Shown here: one piece after another, positions 17,662 through 25,477 of the stretch
How positions within the stretch are numbered: position 1 is the first letter of the stretch
Layout: every line of letters begins with the position of its first letter
Origin: Roseibium porphyridii
GTDB lineage: Bacteria; Pseudomonadota; Alphaproteobacteria; Rhizobiales; Stappiaceae
Assembly: GCF_026191725.2 (NCBI RefSeq)
Contig: NZ_CP120863.1
Location: 5,188,001 to 5,252,000, forward strand
Reading direction: 5' to 3'
Length of the DNA: 64,000 nucleotides
Position numbers and translations under genes: made by a program
Notes under the pieces: generated by a model
What the model was told of the DNA's origin: nothing
Database searches by the model: none
The model's input: only the letters and a program-made list of their open reading frames with translations

Positions 17662-18192
17662 ATGATCCGAAATATGGTTCTTTCTGCCCTTTTGGCCGCG
17701 ACGATGGTCAGCCCGGCACTGGCAAACGAGTTCACCTTGTCCAGCCCCGACATCGCCGAAGGCCAACAGCTCAGCAATGCCTATGTCTTCCAAGGCTTTG
17801 GCTGTGAAGGCAGCAACACCGCGCCGACGCTCACCTGGTCGGGTGTCCCGGAAGGCACCAAAAGCTTTGCTGTGACCGTTTATGATCCGGATGCTCCGAC
17901 CGGTTCTGGTTGGTGGCACTGGTTCGCGTTCAACATCCCAGTCGGTGTCACGGAGTTGCCGGGAGGTGAAGCATTGCCGTCAGGCAGCATCGAACTTTCC
18001 AACGACTATGGTGCGACCGGTTTTGGCGGCGCATGCCCGCCTCCTGGAGAGGTGCATCGTTACCAATTCACTGTTCATGCACTGGGCACGAAACTGGACC
18101 TGGACAATTCCGTCAGCAACGCACTGGCAGGCTTCATGGTCAATGCCAACAGCCTCGCCTCTTCAACCATCACCGCGGTTTACAATCGTTGA
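17662..18192 (+). CDS. YbhB/YbcL-family phosphatidylethanolamine-binding-like protein
   Basis: A 176-residue exported protein with a 22-residue signal peptide ending in ALA. Family marks are the ligand-site segment VYDPDAPTGSGWWHW and GYGGACPPPGEVHRY-like GFGGACPPPGEVHRYQF. The ATG at 17662 has GGAAAGGAAA upstream. The mammalian relative is RKIP; bacterial members have no settled role and may bind small anionic ligands. It lies between the AraC gene and the MerR/SDR pair without overlap. Confidence 0.9.
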   Translation: MIRNMVLSALLAATMVSPALANEFTLSSPDIAEGQQLSNAYVFQGFGCEGSNTAPTLTWSGVPEGTKSFAVTVYDPDAPTGSGWWHWFAFNIPVGVTELPGGEALPSGSIELSNDYGATGFGGACPPPGEVHRYQFTVHALGTKLDLDNSVSNALAGFMVNANSLASSTITAVYNR

Positions 18193-18288
18193 GTAATCAG
18201 CGCTTCGGCTTCAGGCCGAAGCGCTTGCATCCGAGCAATGGGCGTCCTTCTGAGAACCGGAGTTCACTTTGGAAATCAGTGGTTCCGG

Positions 18289-18756
18289 TCAGTCCAGCAT
18301 TGCACGGTTTTGACCTGGTTCGCCAAGGTCCGTTTCAGTACGCCCATACATGGAAGCAAGACGGTCAGCCGCTTTTGCCAGTGGTTCATCTTGTGTGTCA
18401 GCAGCGGCAAGACCCTGGCGCAATACCTGAAGACGTTCCAGAACTGCGGCACGGCGTTCGTCCAGATCGGCCTTGAGCCGGTCGATATGCTCAAGCTTTT
18501 CCAACAGTTTGTCGATGCCACCTTCACACGGACCGGCTCCCTCATCCGACAGACAGGCGCGCATAGCGCGGATTTCGCGGGTGGAAAACCCGATTGCCAC
18601 AAAGTCCCGGATACGCGCTGCACGGCGCAGGTCAGCCTCACTATAGTGTCGGTAGCCGTTCTCCGTGCGCGCCACCTCCATCAAGCCTTCATTCTCATAG
18701 TGGCGCAACATGCGTTGTGTAATGCCGAGGCTTTCCGCTGCTTCTTTGGCCTGCAT
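18289..18756 (-). CDS. MerR-family transcriptional regulator
   Basis: A 155-residue regulator starting at the ATG at 18756, which has AAAGGGG seven bases upstream. The HTH is EAAESLGITQRMLRHYENEGL, followed by the wing ENGYRHYSEADLRR, and then a long dimerisation helix rich in Glu and Lys. Two cysteines (RACLSDEGAGPCEGG) could sense metal or thiol, but a full SoxR or MerR metal site is not present. It lies downstream of, and in the same direction as, an SDR gene. Matching GACAC-NN-GTGTC sites lie before both genes. Confidence 0.9.
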   Translation of the reverse strand: MQAKEAAESLGITQRMLRHYENEGLMEVARTENGYRHYSEADLRRAARIRDFVAIGFSTREIRAMRACLSDEGAGPCEGGIDKLLEKLEHIDRLKADLDERRAAVLERLQVLRQGLAAADTQDEPLAKAADRLASMYGRTETDLGEPGQNRAMLD

Positions 18757-18780
18757 CTCAATCCCCTTTCGAACGATCCC

Positions 18781-18792
18781 GACACATGTGTC
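18781..18792. promoter_or_regulatory. Palindrome GACAC-NN-GTGTC upstream of merR-type gene
   Basis: GACACATGTGTC is a perfect 12-bp palindrome, 25 bases upstream of the MerR-family start codon. It shares the GACAC-NN-GTGTC pattern with the site at 19700-19713 before the SDR gene, so both are candidate sites for the same regulator. Confidence 0.65.
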
Positions 18793-18799
18793 AATCTCA

Positions 18800-18831
18800 G
18801 GTCCGTGCTTCAAGTGGTCCGTGCTTCAGGT
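18800..18831. repeat. 16-bp tandem duplication
   Basis: GGTCCGTGCTTCAAGT at 18800-18815 is followed at once by GGTCCGTGCTTCAGGT at 18816-18831, with one mismatch, and GGTCCGGG begins a third partial unit. It lies between the SDR stop codon and the MerR operator. Cause and role unknown. Confidence 0.85.
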
Positions 18832-18874
18832 GGTCCGGGCGAATGAGACCCGTCCACCCGGATCACGAACACTC

Positions 18875-19639
18875 TCAGCCTCGCAAACTCCAACCACCAT
18901 CTATGGTCACCGTCTGGCCTGTCAGCCATTGGTTTTCCGAACTGCCCAATCGCAATATCCAAGGCACAATGTCGGCAACCACGCCTCTGCGGCCGAGCGG
19001 AACCTGATCAGCTTCCTGTTTTTCGATTTGTTGAGCCATCTCTTCCGGCAATCCCATCATACCGGTCAAGGCTCCGCTTTTGACCGGCCCTGGCGCAACG
19101 GCGTTCACCCGAATACCGTCTCCCGCCAGTTCAATGGCCCAAGAAGCCGTCAAATGCTCCAGCGCCGCCTTGGTTGCTGCATAGTGCGCCAGCATCGGCG
19201 CAGCGTTGCGAGAGACCGCTGTCCCGATGTTCACCACAGCTCCCTTGCTTTCGGCCAGAGCCGCAAATGCCGCCTTTATCAACAATGACGGCGCCACGAG
19301 ATTTACCGCGGACATGTTCGCAATGACGTCGGCATCATAGGCTTCGATAGGCAGAGGTTGACCGGCACCTGAATTGTTGACGATCAGATCAAGGCGACCC
19401 CACCGATCGGTAGCAGCCGCAACGATGCGTGCGCCACTCTCGATGTCTGCACTGTCGGCCCGCAAGGTTTCAATTGCATCGCTGATACTTGCCACCTCGG
19501 CAAGCCTGTTTTCGTTGCGGCCCGTTATCAGCACCTTCGCCCCTTGTTCCGCCAACGATAGTGCGGTTGCTCTGCCTATGCCGGAGCTGCCGCCAGTTAT
19601 TATTGCGACCCTATCCCGCCAGATGTCGTTCGGTTTCAT
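18875..19639 (-). CDS. SDR-family oxidoreductase
   Basis: A 254-residue classical short-chain dehydrogenase. The cofactor motif is TGGSSGIG at about residues 15-22; the catalytic serine lies in NIGTAVSR and the YxxxK pair in HYAATKAALE; NAVAPGPVKSG and the C-terminal TIDGGWSLRG complete the pattern. NAD(P) would be the cofactor. It is upstream of the MerR gene in the same direction and has its own palindromic operator, so it is probably a member of that regulator's regulon. The substrate is not known. Confidence 0.92.
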   Translation of the reverse strand: MKPNDIWRDRVAIITGGSSGIGRATALSLAEQGAKVLITGRNENRLAEVASISDAIETLRADSADIESGARIVAAATDRWGRLDLIVNNSGAGQPLPIEAYDADVIANMSAVNLVAPSLLIKAAFAALAESKGAVVNIGTAVSRNAAPMLAHYAATKAALEHLTASWAIELAGDGIRVNAVAPGPVKSGALTGMMGLPEEMAQQIEKQEADQVPLGRRGVVADIVPWILRLGSSENQWLTGQTVTIDGGWSLRG

Positions 19640-19699
19640 TTCTCTTTTGTCCTGTCTGCAATGCGTTGTTGCCTTGATGAGCAGACAGGCCTAGCGGCT

Positions 19700-19713
19700 T
19701 GACACTAGTGTCA
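19700..19713. promoter_or_regulatory. Palindromic operator upstream of the SDR gene
   Basis: TGACACTAGTGTCA is a perfect 14-bp palindrome. On the minus strand it is flanked by TTGACC (19715-19720), a good -35 box, so the palindrome would lie in the promoter spacer, as in MerR-regulated promoters. A -10 box at a 19-20 base spacing is not obvious (GCTAGG or CTAGGC). Confidence 0.65.
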
Positions 19714-19883
19714 GGGTCAAGCTCTTTTTTTGATTGCTTGCATTTGTCTTTCACAAACCGACCAACAGCGTGACGCGCTGCAAAGGGTGGATCTGGAGAA
19801 CCACCAAACCAAAAGCCGTGTTGAGCTTACGGTTGTGAATAGGGCAGACATGTGATTAGCCTTGTTTCAACAGGAGACAATAC

Positions 19884-19934
19884 GTGGCAATTCCAGTCCT
19901 CAGCGTGGTGTTTGTGAAACGCGTGGTTCGATAA
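19884..19934 (+). CDS. 16-residue leader peptide ahead of MFS exporter
   Basis: A short frame starting at GTG (19884) with an AGGAG ribosome site (19872-19876) seven bases upstream. It reads MAIPVLSVVFVKRVVR if GTG is decoded as Met and stops at TAA (19932-19934). It is followed after 26 bases by a Rho-independent terminator and then by the MFS exporter. The SVVFV stretch followed by the basic KRVVR recalls ribosome-stalling leader peptides of antibiotic-resistance genes, some of which need a basic-x-basic motif. The function is inferred; no close relative is recalled. Confidence 0.6.
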   Translation: MAIPVLSVVFVKRVVR

Positions 19935-19960
19935 GGCTTTCCTTGTCCGCCCTTCCGCGC

Positions 19961-19985
19961 CCCCGGCTAAGTTCGGGGTTTTTTT
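19961..19985 (+). terminator. Terminator/attenuator before MFS gene
   Basis: CCCCG (19961-19965) pairs with CGGGG (19974-19978) around GCTAAGTT, followed by seven T residues (19979-19985). It lies between the leader peptide and the exporter start at 20010, so it would stop transcription before the gene unless an alternative fold forms. Confidence 0.75.
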
Positions 19986-20009
19986 ATGTCTCCGGCGCTC
20001 TGACCCAAT

Positions 20010-21194
20010 ATGAACAAGATCAAGACTCCACCTCATTTGCTCACGCTGATCCTGTTGACAGGTTTCTCGCCGCTGTCGCTCAACATGTTCATGCCGTCGC
20101 TGACCGGCATTGCTGTGGATCTGGAAACGGATTTCGCCACAGTCAGTTGGTCCATTTCCGGGTATCTGGCGATCACTGCTGTTGTTCAACTCATTGTCGG
20201 GCCCTTGTCCGACCGGATTGGACGGCGGCCCGTGTTGCTGGTCACCGTTTTGGTCTTTGCAGTTTCCTCCGTCGGCTGTGTCTTGTCGCAAGACATCGGC
20301 ACCTTCCTGTTTTTTCGAATGCTGCAAGGCGGCGTGACTGCCGGTTACACGCTTTCCATGGCCATCGTCCGAGACACCCGCTCTGAAGGCCAAGCGGTCA
20401 GCCTGATTGGATACATTGGCATGTCAATGGCCCTGGCGCCCATGCTCGGGCCAGTGGTCGGGGGTGTGCTCGATACAGCATTCGGGTGGCGCGCGACGTT
20501 TGTTTTCTATGCAGCGTCCGGGTTCATTCTTTTTGTGATCTGCTGGTTCGATCTGGGCGAAACGAGACGGATCAATCGGAACCAACCAGATGCTGCGCCG
20601 GCCAAAACAAGTGCTCTCATGCGGGAACCGTTGTTTTGGGCCTACTCACTTTGCAGCGCATTCACCGTCGGCGCGTTCTACATCTTTTTGACCGGGGTGC
20701 CTCTTGTCGCTATGGCCGCGTTCAGTGTTTCGACGGCTGAACTCGGCATCTATATCGGGACAATAACGCTAGGTTTCATGTTTGGCGGTTTTATCGCGGG
20801 CCGCTACGGCGCAAGCTTTCAACTCACCACAATGATGATTGCAGGTCGATTGGTAGCCTGCGCCGGGCTTACAGTCGGCCTTGTGCTTTTCAGTGCAGGT
20901 CACACTTCGCCCTTGTTGTTTTTTGCCAGTACGATTTTTGTTGGCATCGGCAATGGCATCACGATGCCGGGAAGCAATACCGGTGCGATGTCGATACGCA
21001 AAGAACTTGCGGGCAGCGCAGCCGGCATAAGTGGTGCTATGGTCGTGGCAGCCGGTGCCATACTGACCGCTGCGACCGGCTTTCTGATGCCGGAGACCGA
21101 CAGCGCACGGGCGCTTCTGGTGCTGATGCTGGCTGCCGTTCTGGCTGGCCTGTTCCTTGCCATTTGCGCAGCAAGATTGAAATCACCGGCATAG
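20010..21194 (+). CDS. MFS multidrug exporter (Bcr/CflA type)
   Basis: A 394-residue membrane protein with 12 hydrophobic segments. The Bcr/CflA signature is visible: LTGFSPLSLNMFMPSLTGIA at the N-terminus, the motif-A loop GPLSDRIGRRPVLL, and the motif-C-like AIVRDTRSEGQAVSLIG. It exports drugs such as bicyclomycin or chloramphenicol from the cell by proton antiport in characterised members; the substrate here is unknown. It is preceded by a leader peptide and an attenuator, which implies induction by a translation inhibitor. Confidence 0.92.
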   Translation: MNKIKTPPHLLTLILLTGFSPLSLNMFMPSLTGIAVDLETDFATVSWSISGYLAITAVVQLIVGPLSDRIGRRPVLLVTVLVFAVSSVGCVLSQDIGTFLFFRMLQGGVTAGYTLSMAIVRDTRSEGQAVSLIGYIGMSMALAPMLGPVVGGVLDTAFGWRATFVFYAASGFILFVICWFDLGETRRINRNQPDAAPAKTSALMREPLFWAYSLCSAFTVGAFYIFLTGVPLVAMAAFSVSTAELGIYIGTITLGFMFGGFIAGRYGASFQLTTMMIAGRLVACAGLTVGLVLFSAGHTSPLLFFASTIFVGIGNGITMPGSNTGAMSIRKELAGSAAGISGAMVVAAGAILTAATGFLMPETDSARALLVLMLAAVLAGLFLAICAARLKSPA

Positions 21195-21287
21195 TTCCAG
21201 ATCGCATCCGGCAGCTTTGCTGGAAATGCTGGAGATTAATCAGGCAAGGACGATTTGCTGCCCGACTTACCCTTTGATCGCGGAGAC

Positions 21288-21965
21288 CTAAGATGCAACG
21301 TCATTCGTCCAGCTCTCGGCAGTCTTCCGGCCTTTCGGGCTTAGCCCGTAAACGCCTCGCTCCACTCTTTCAAACCACCCGTAGTGATCGTCTGCCATCA
21401 TTCTGGTTGCCTGTTCAACGCCGGTTGATTTCGCAACTTCAGCACCTCGGCTCGGCCCGTTGGCAGCAAGATATGTGGCGCAACGCATCGCATCCTGTCG
21501 ATAGGCGGTCACCAATGTGGTTCGCGTTGAGCCGCCCTTGTTCGGATCACCGACACGGCGCGAGAACTCCCTGAGCAAGCGCGCCTTGCGCGGCTTGGAT
21601 TTGCGCGGTGCATAGGGCCCGGGATCGAGATGCACTTCCACAAGGCCATCGGACACCCGCACAGTGATGAGCCCCACACCCAAACGGCGGGCAAGTTTGA
21701 CATTGCTCTTGAGGGCAGCCTGAAACCGGCGGCCCTTACCTCGCGCGACTGCAACATAGACAGCATCTGTGATCGATTGACGATCGATCGCCTGATGGAA
21801 AAGGCTCAACGTGAAGCCCGTCTTGAGTTCGACGATGACCGGCTCATCCTCGCCGCGGCAAGCGACGATATCTGCAGATCCCACTTCCCCTTTGACCTCG
21901 TAGCCCTGATTGCTCAGGAAGTCCTTTACGGGGCCATAAAGGTCCGTTTCCAAAATACGACTCAT
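21288..21965 (-). CDS. DUF2161-type PD-(D/E)XK nuclease-like protein
   Basis: A 225-residue protein with the restriction-endonuclease fold. The N-terminal half carries the expected core: a first helix with E6, GEVGSADIVA (with the catalytic Asp) and PVIVELKTG (the E-x-K motif). The C-terminal half is a basic, winged-helix-like region. It matches the family called DUF2161, often described as a putative PD-(D/E)XK phosphodiesterase. No methylase is nearby, so it is not part of an obvious restriction system. The biological role is unknown. Confidence 0.82.
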   Translation of the reverse strand: MSRILETDLYGPVKDFLSNQGYEVKGEVGSADIVACRGEDEPVIVELKTGFTLSLFHQAIDRQSITDAVYVAVARGKGRRFQAALKSNVKLARRLGVGLITVRVSDGLVEVHLDPGPYAPRKSKPRKARLLREFSRRVGDPNKGGSTRTTLVTAYRQDAMRCATYLAANGPSRGAEVAKSTGVEQATRMMADDHYGWFERVERGVYGLSPKGRKTAESWTNDVAS

Positions 21966-22058
21966 TCCGACAGCCTAATAAGAGGGAAGAGCCCGGGCAA
22001 TCGATGACGTTGGTCGCAAGGACATTCCGCGCTTCTTACAGACCTGCTTCGTTCTCTG

Positions 22059-22409
22059 TCACTTGAGTGATTTTTCAAACTGCTTGATGGAGACATCAGG
22101 TGGCAGGTGGGTTGGCAGTGGTATGACCGTGCCGTTCTTCAAAACATAAAGCGGTCCGATTCCCGGCGCGAGATCATTGTTGTTTCCAGTTTCAAGAAAC
22201 CTTGCAGGCACGACATAGACAACCCATCCATACGGTCGTTCGATGGTCAGCTCCCGCCGAACGCGCAAGTCGATTGGCTGATCTTTCAAGTAGCTGGTTT
22301 CCACCCGCTCTTCGGCTTCAGTCGAAGTCAAAAGACCTTTGGCAAGCCCATAGGATCCGAGAAGGAGCAGCAGGACGCAGCTGGCAAGCGCTTTCACGAA
22401 GGTGGGCAT
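22059..22409 (-). CDS. Small membrane-anchored or secreted hypothetical protein
   Basis: Not recognised. 116 residues with an N-terminal hydrophobic stretch (LASCVLLLLLGSYGLAKGLL) that may be an anchor or signal peptide. The remainder is a small mixed domain with the segment RPYGWVVYVVPARFLETGNNNDLAPGIGPLYVL, described in part; the repeated aromatic/glycine pattern suggests a compact beta domain. It is followed on the same strand by the DUF2161 gene and preceded by another exported hypothetical protein. Confidence 0.65.
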   Translation of the reverse strand: MPTFVKALASCVLLLLLGSYGLAKGLLTSTEAEERVETSYLKDQPIDLRVRRELTIERPYGWVVYVVPARFLETGNNNDLAPGIGPLYVLKNGTVIPLPTHLPPDVSIKQFEKSLK

Positions 22410-22486
22410 GGCAAGTCTCGCTTAAATTTCACCTTATCAAGCAAGGCTGAAGAGTGGATCGCTCTCAGACGCGTCAACGAAACCTC

Positions 22487-23329
22487 TCATTCCGCCTTCA
22501 CAGCAAGTCCGAAATTGATGATGCTTGAGACCTGCCAATAGTCAGGCTGAAAATTGTAGATGGTGGAGATCCGGCACCAGCTGCCGCCGCAAGGGGTCGC
22601 CATCTCTATCGCCTCAAAAGGGCTCAAAGGATAAAGGCCGGCAAAGCGCGGCTCCGTAATGATCCCGAAGAGTGATTGCGGCAACCCGGTATACATGAAC
22701 CGGATCGCACCCTCCCTGGCGGCCTCATCCGCGTCGCTGTCCTGGTTCGCTGAAGGGGAGCCTATTGAAACACCGCAAGAGCTCAAGCGTCCGTCTTCGC
22801 CATATTTGACCCGCCAAATCGGATGACCAGCGGCTTCATCCTTTTCAGCATCTCCAGTGACCGTGATCGCGTACCAGTCCTTGTTCCAGTTGTCCCCTCC
22901 AAACCCGAGTTCGTGAATGTCGGCGCGCGCGAGAACAAAGCCTTTTGGGGCAACTTCTGCAAGGCTCGCCTCACCCGTATGAAGCGCGTTGCACAAAAGT
23001 TGGGTCACTCGGAAAACGGTCCAGAGCCCGCCAACATCCTTTGCCGGTTCAATTATGGACAGGCGTCCGAGAAAGGCTGCATAGTCGCCGCGCCCAGCCG
23101 TACCGGGCTCAGGGCGATCATTTTTGTCTGTTAGCCCGGCATCGCCAAAGCCGGGGCGCACGATCGGGGCTCCCTGATTGTCTGCACCGAAGGAAAAGCC
23201 ACTTTGTGCAGCAACGCTATCAGGCAAAACCAACAGAGCTATAACCAAGCCAAATGCACAAAACCGAATTGGCAGTGCACACTGGCCGAGCCTTCTTAGT
23301 TCGGCGAAATTAGGTCTCTTGATCTGCAT
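22487..23329 (-). CDS. Exported hypothetical protein
   Basis: Not recognised. The ATG at 23329 is chosen because AAGGG lies seven bases upstream, giving 280 residues; an upstream ATG at 23359 has no ribosome site. A positively charged N-terminus precedes a hydrophobic stretch CAFGLVIALLVLPDSVAAQ, a signal peptide cleaved after VAA or AAQ. The mature part has several Trp and Cys residues, including CGGSWCRI near the C-terminus, and SIIEPAKDVGGLWTVFRVTQ. It is probably periplasmic. Its neighbour is a WYL-type regulator gene 41 bases upstream in the same direction. Confidence 0.68.
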   Translation of the reverse strand: MQIKRPNFAELRRLGQCALPIRFCAFGLVIALLVLPDSVAAQSGFSFGADNQGAPIVRPGFGDAGLTDKNDRPEPGTAGRGDYAAFLGRLSIIEPAKDVGGLWTVFRVTQLLCNALHTGEASLAEVAPKGFVLARADIHELGFGGDNWNKDWYAITVTGDAEKDEAAGHPIWRVKYGEDGRLSSCGVSIGSPSANQDSDADEAAREGAIRFMYTGLPQSLFGIITEPRFAGLYPLSPFEAIEMATPCGGSWCRISTIYNFQPDYWQVSSIINFGLAVKAE

Positions 23330-23369
23330 CTTCCGGCCCTTTTTTGTATAAAAGAGCATACGCTGAAGT

Positions 23370-23987
23370 CTATTCTGGCGAAAAGCGCTTTGCAGAGATA
23401 TTCACCCGCCCCCAGTCGAATTGTTCAATCCACAATCCGGTCAGTTCGTCTTTCACCCTCCAGGCCTGTGCGGTCATTTCCATGGCTGTTGGATGAATTG
23501 TCTGTTCGGCGCTGGAGGTAAACCGTATCCTCACTGTCTTACAGTCCTGCACCGCCAGAGCCAGCGCGCGGATACGAGGATCATCCGCAAGTGTTTCAGG
23601 CACAAGAGTGAATCGCGCCGTCATTGCCGCGATGTGTTCGCGCGTCCGATCAGGGAAGCTCTCGATCAGTTTGGCGCGTGCCTGCTTGGCTGCCTGCCTC
23701 AACCCCAAAGCATCGATCATCGGGTTTTCCGCAGCGAGAATAAGCCCCAATGCCTTGGCCTCGTCTTCCGCCAGTCCGGTCAAGCGGGTGCGATAGTTGA
23801 AACCAAGCTCGATGCCGCCCTGATTGCCCTGGAAGACGATAATGGGCAGCCCGGCTTCCGTCATGGCATCGACATCCCTGAGGATGGTTCGCGGTGCGAC
23901 TTCCAATTCCTCGGCAAGCTGCACGGAGGTTTGCCTGCCCCGATTTTGGAGCAGCAACAGGATCTGGAGGAGACGGGCAGCGCGCAT
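23370..23987 (-). CDS. DeoR/YafY-type HTH transcriptional regulator
   Basis: A 205-residue regulator with an N-terminal HTH_11 domain (LLQILLLLQNRGRQTSVQLA, then VAPRTILRDVDAM) and a C-terminal WYL-like region that ends in LWIEQFDWGRVNISAKRF. The WYL part is shortened relative to the usual 230 residues. It is divergent from an SRPBCC gene, the common partner of YafY-type regulators. Effector unknown. Confidence 0.85.
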   Translation of the reverse strand: MRAARLLQILLLLQNRGRQTSVQLAEELEVAPRTILRDVDAMTEAGLPIIVFQGNQGGIELGFNYRTRLTGLAEDEAKALGLILAAENPMIDALGLRQAAKQARAKLIESFPDRTREHIAAMTARFTLVPETLADDPRIRALALAVQDCKTVRIRFTSSAEQTIHPTAMEMTAQAWRVKDELTGLWIEQFDWGRVNISAKRFSPE

Positions 23988-24060
23988 GCAGTCTTTCAAA
24001 CATGACAGAAGATGTCATATTAGAAATGCTAGGGCTCAGGCGTCAAGTTGAGGATACGCC

Positions 24061-24480
24061 GTGAAAACCTATGAAACTCAGATCGAAATTTCTGCATCGC
24101 CAGACGCTGTCTGGCACATATTGACCAAGGAACTACCCAGAGCTCCAGAGACTTTCGGCCTTCTGCATTTTGAAGGTGACATGGCACCTGGTGCAAAAAT
24201 AAAAATCAGATCCGAAGTGGCACCGGAGAGGACATTCGCACTGAGGGTTCAAACCTTTGAACCGCCAGGCCGCATGGTTTGGACAGGTGGCATGCCGTTT
24301 GGACTTTTCACCGGCACACGCTCATTCAGCCTGACCCCGGCTACAAGTGGATGCACCTTTTCAATGAAAGAGGTTTTCACTGGGCCGATGTCCGGCATGA
24401 TCACCAAATCAATGCCGGACCTGACACCCAGTTTCATCAAGTTCGCCGAGGCTTTGAAAATAAAGGCAGAAACGCAATGA
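24061..24480 (+). CDS. SRPBCC-domain protein
   Basis: A 139-residue Bet v1-like protein starting at GTG with GAGG seven bases upstream. The family marks are EISASPDAVWHIL at the N-terminus and MKEVFTGPMSGMITKSMPDL near the C-terminus, which form the ligand cavity lid. It is divergent from the YafY-type regulator and its stop overlaps the next start (ATGA), so it forms a two-gene unit. A hydrophobic ligand is likely from the fold; none is known. Confidence 0.87.
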   Translation: MKTYETQIEISASPDAVWHILTKELPRAPETFGLLHFEGDMAPGAKIKIRSEVAPERTFALRVQTFEPPGRMVWTGGMPFGLFTGTRSFSLTPATSGCTFSMKEVFTGPMSGMITKSMPDLTPSFIKFAEALKIKAETQ

Positions 24481-24893
24481 CCGATGTAACCTATGGATCC
24501 GGTACGCAGGACGATCCCTGGATCCTCAAGACGCCACCACATTCCTCGGAGTTTGAAGTCTGGAAAGACGAGACACTGGATCCTCCCGCACTCGTCGTAC
24601 AGGTTGGCAAGACACGTCTCTCCTATCAATTGCGTGCCCTGGAAGATGCCCATGCCATGCTGAAGGCCCATGGTGACTGGATGCCGCTCGGCAATGCCGA
24701 CGAAGGCAAACCAACCAAGGAGGGAACGTTGGAGCATTGGGCCAGGTCGGACAACAATCCGGTCGGTGGCTATTACGGCCTGCGTAAGGGTTACCGAGGT
24801 CGCTTCGCAAACTATGTGAGCCCGACAATGGAACTTCTGGGCCTGGTTGAACTGGAACACAACGCTCGCAACAATCGCGTTCGGGCCATTTGA
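24477..24893 (+). CDS. Conserved hypothetical protein
   Basis: A 138-residue soluble protein beginning at the ATG that overlaps the SRPBCC stop codon. The first half has a compact pattern YGSGTQDDPWILKTPPHSSE and LVVQVGKTRLSYQLRALEDA; the second half is rich in Gly, Tyr and Trp (NPVGGYYGLRKGYRGRFANYV). It resembles uncharacterised proteins found beside YafY-type regulators, but I cannot name a function. The open frame extends upstream into the SRPBCC gene without any similarity, so the short start is preferred. Confidence 0.75.
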   Translation: MTDVTYGSGTQDDPWILKTPPHSSEFEVWKDETLDPPALVVQVGKTRLSYQLRALEDAHAMLKAHGDWMPLGNADEGKPTKEGTLEHWARSDNNPVGGYYGLRKGYRGRFANYVSPTMELLGLVELEHNARNNRVRAI

Positions 24894-24992
24894 AGACTGC
24901 CGGGACGAAAGAGGCGCTTTCCATACCAACCGCGCAGGGTGCATTGGGTTCGTGGTTTGTCGCCGAATGCGCCGGCTCGTATGCGAACTGCT

Positions 24993-25376
24993 TCACCCCT
25001 GATTTTGCCTGGAAGTTGCTTCCTCCCAAGCCTTCATCAGGACAGCCCGCCTGCCGGGATACTTCTCCGCGAGGACCTTGAGCTCTTCGATCCGGTCCGT
25101 TTTGAAGTGCCTGAAGTCTTCTCTCTTCTCATACCAGCCCACGAGGTACCTCGTCCTGCCTAAGAAGGCGAACAGCAAGGGCCAAACCATACGGTCCTTG
25201 GCACTTCCGTCCCAATCTGTGTAGCTCAGTTGCAGGCGATACCGCGCCCTGTTGGCGTGCCACAGCAATGCACTGTCGAAACGTTCGGCAACCTGAGAGG
25301 ACTGGCAGAAAGGGCGAAAGCAGTCGCAACGAACTGAACGCCGTCTCAATGGGCATATGGAGAATTCTCCATTCAT
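24993..25376 (-). pseudogene. Truncated WYL-domain regulator (C-terminal part)
   Basis: The readable part of this frame, RYRLQLSYTDWDG, VWPLLFAFLGRTRYLVGWYE and KREDFRHFKTDRIEEL, is the C-terminal half of a YafY-type WYL regulator. The N-terminal HTH that should precede it is absent; upstream lies an unrelated basic stretch and the terminator of the chemoreceptor gene. Full-length relatives have about 230 residues, so this is most likely a decayed gene. Whether any product is made is doubtful. Confidence 0.7.
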
Positions 25377-25394
25377 GTGCCGGTCGATAAGACG

Positions 25395-25424
25395 CAAAAA
25401 ACCGGAGGCTTTTGCCCCCGGTTT
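25395..25424 (-). terminator. Terminator of the chemoreceptor gene
   Basis: On the minus strand ACCGGGGGC, AAAA, GCCTCCGGT form a 9-bp stem with one G-U pair (25401-25422), followed by six T residues (25395-25400). It is 54 bases past the stop codon of the methyl-accepting protein. Confidence 0.88.
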
Positions 25425-25477
25425 CGATCCTTTCCTGCCGGTTTGACCAGCAGGCACTCAGGTCAGTTTTTCCTGAA

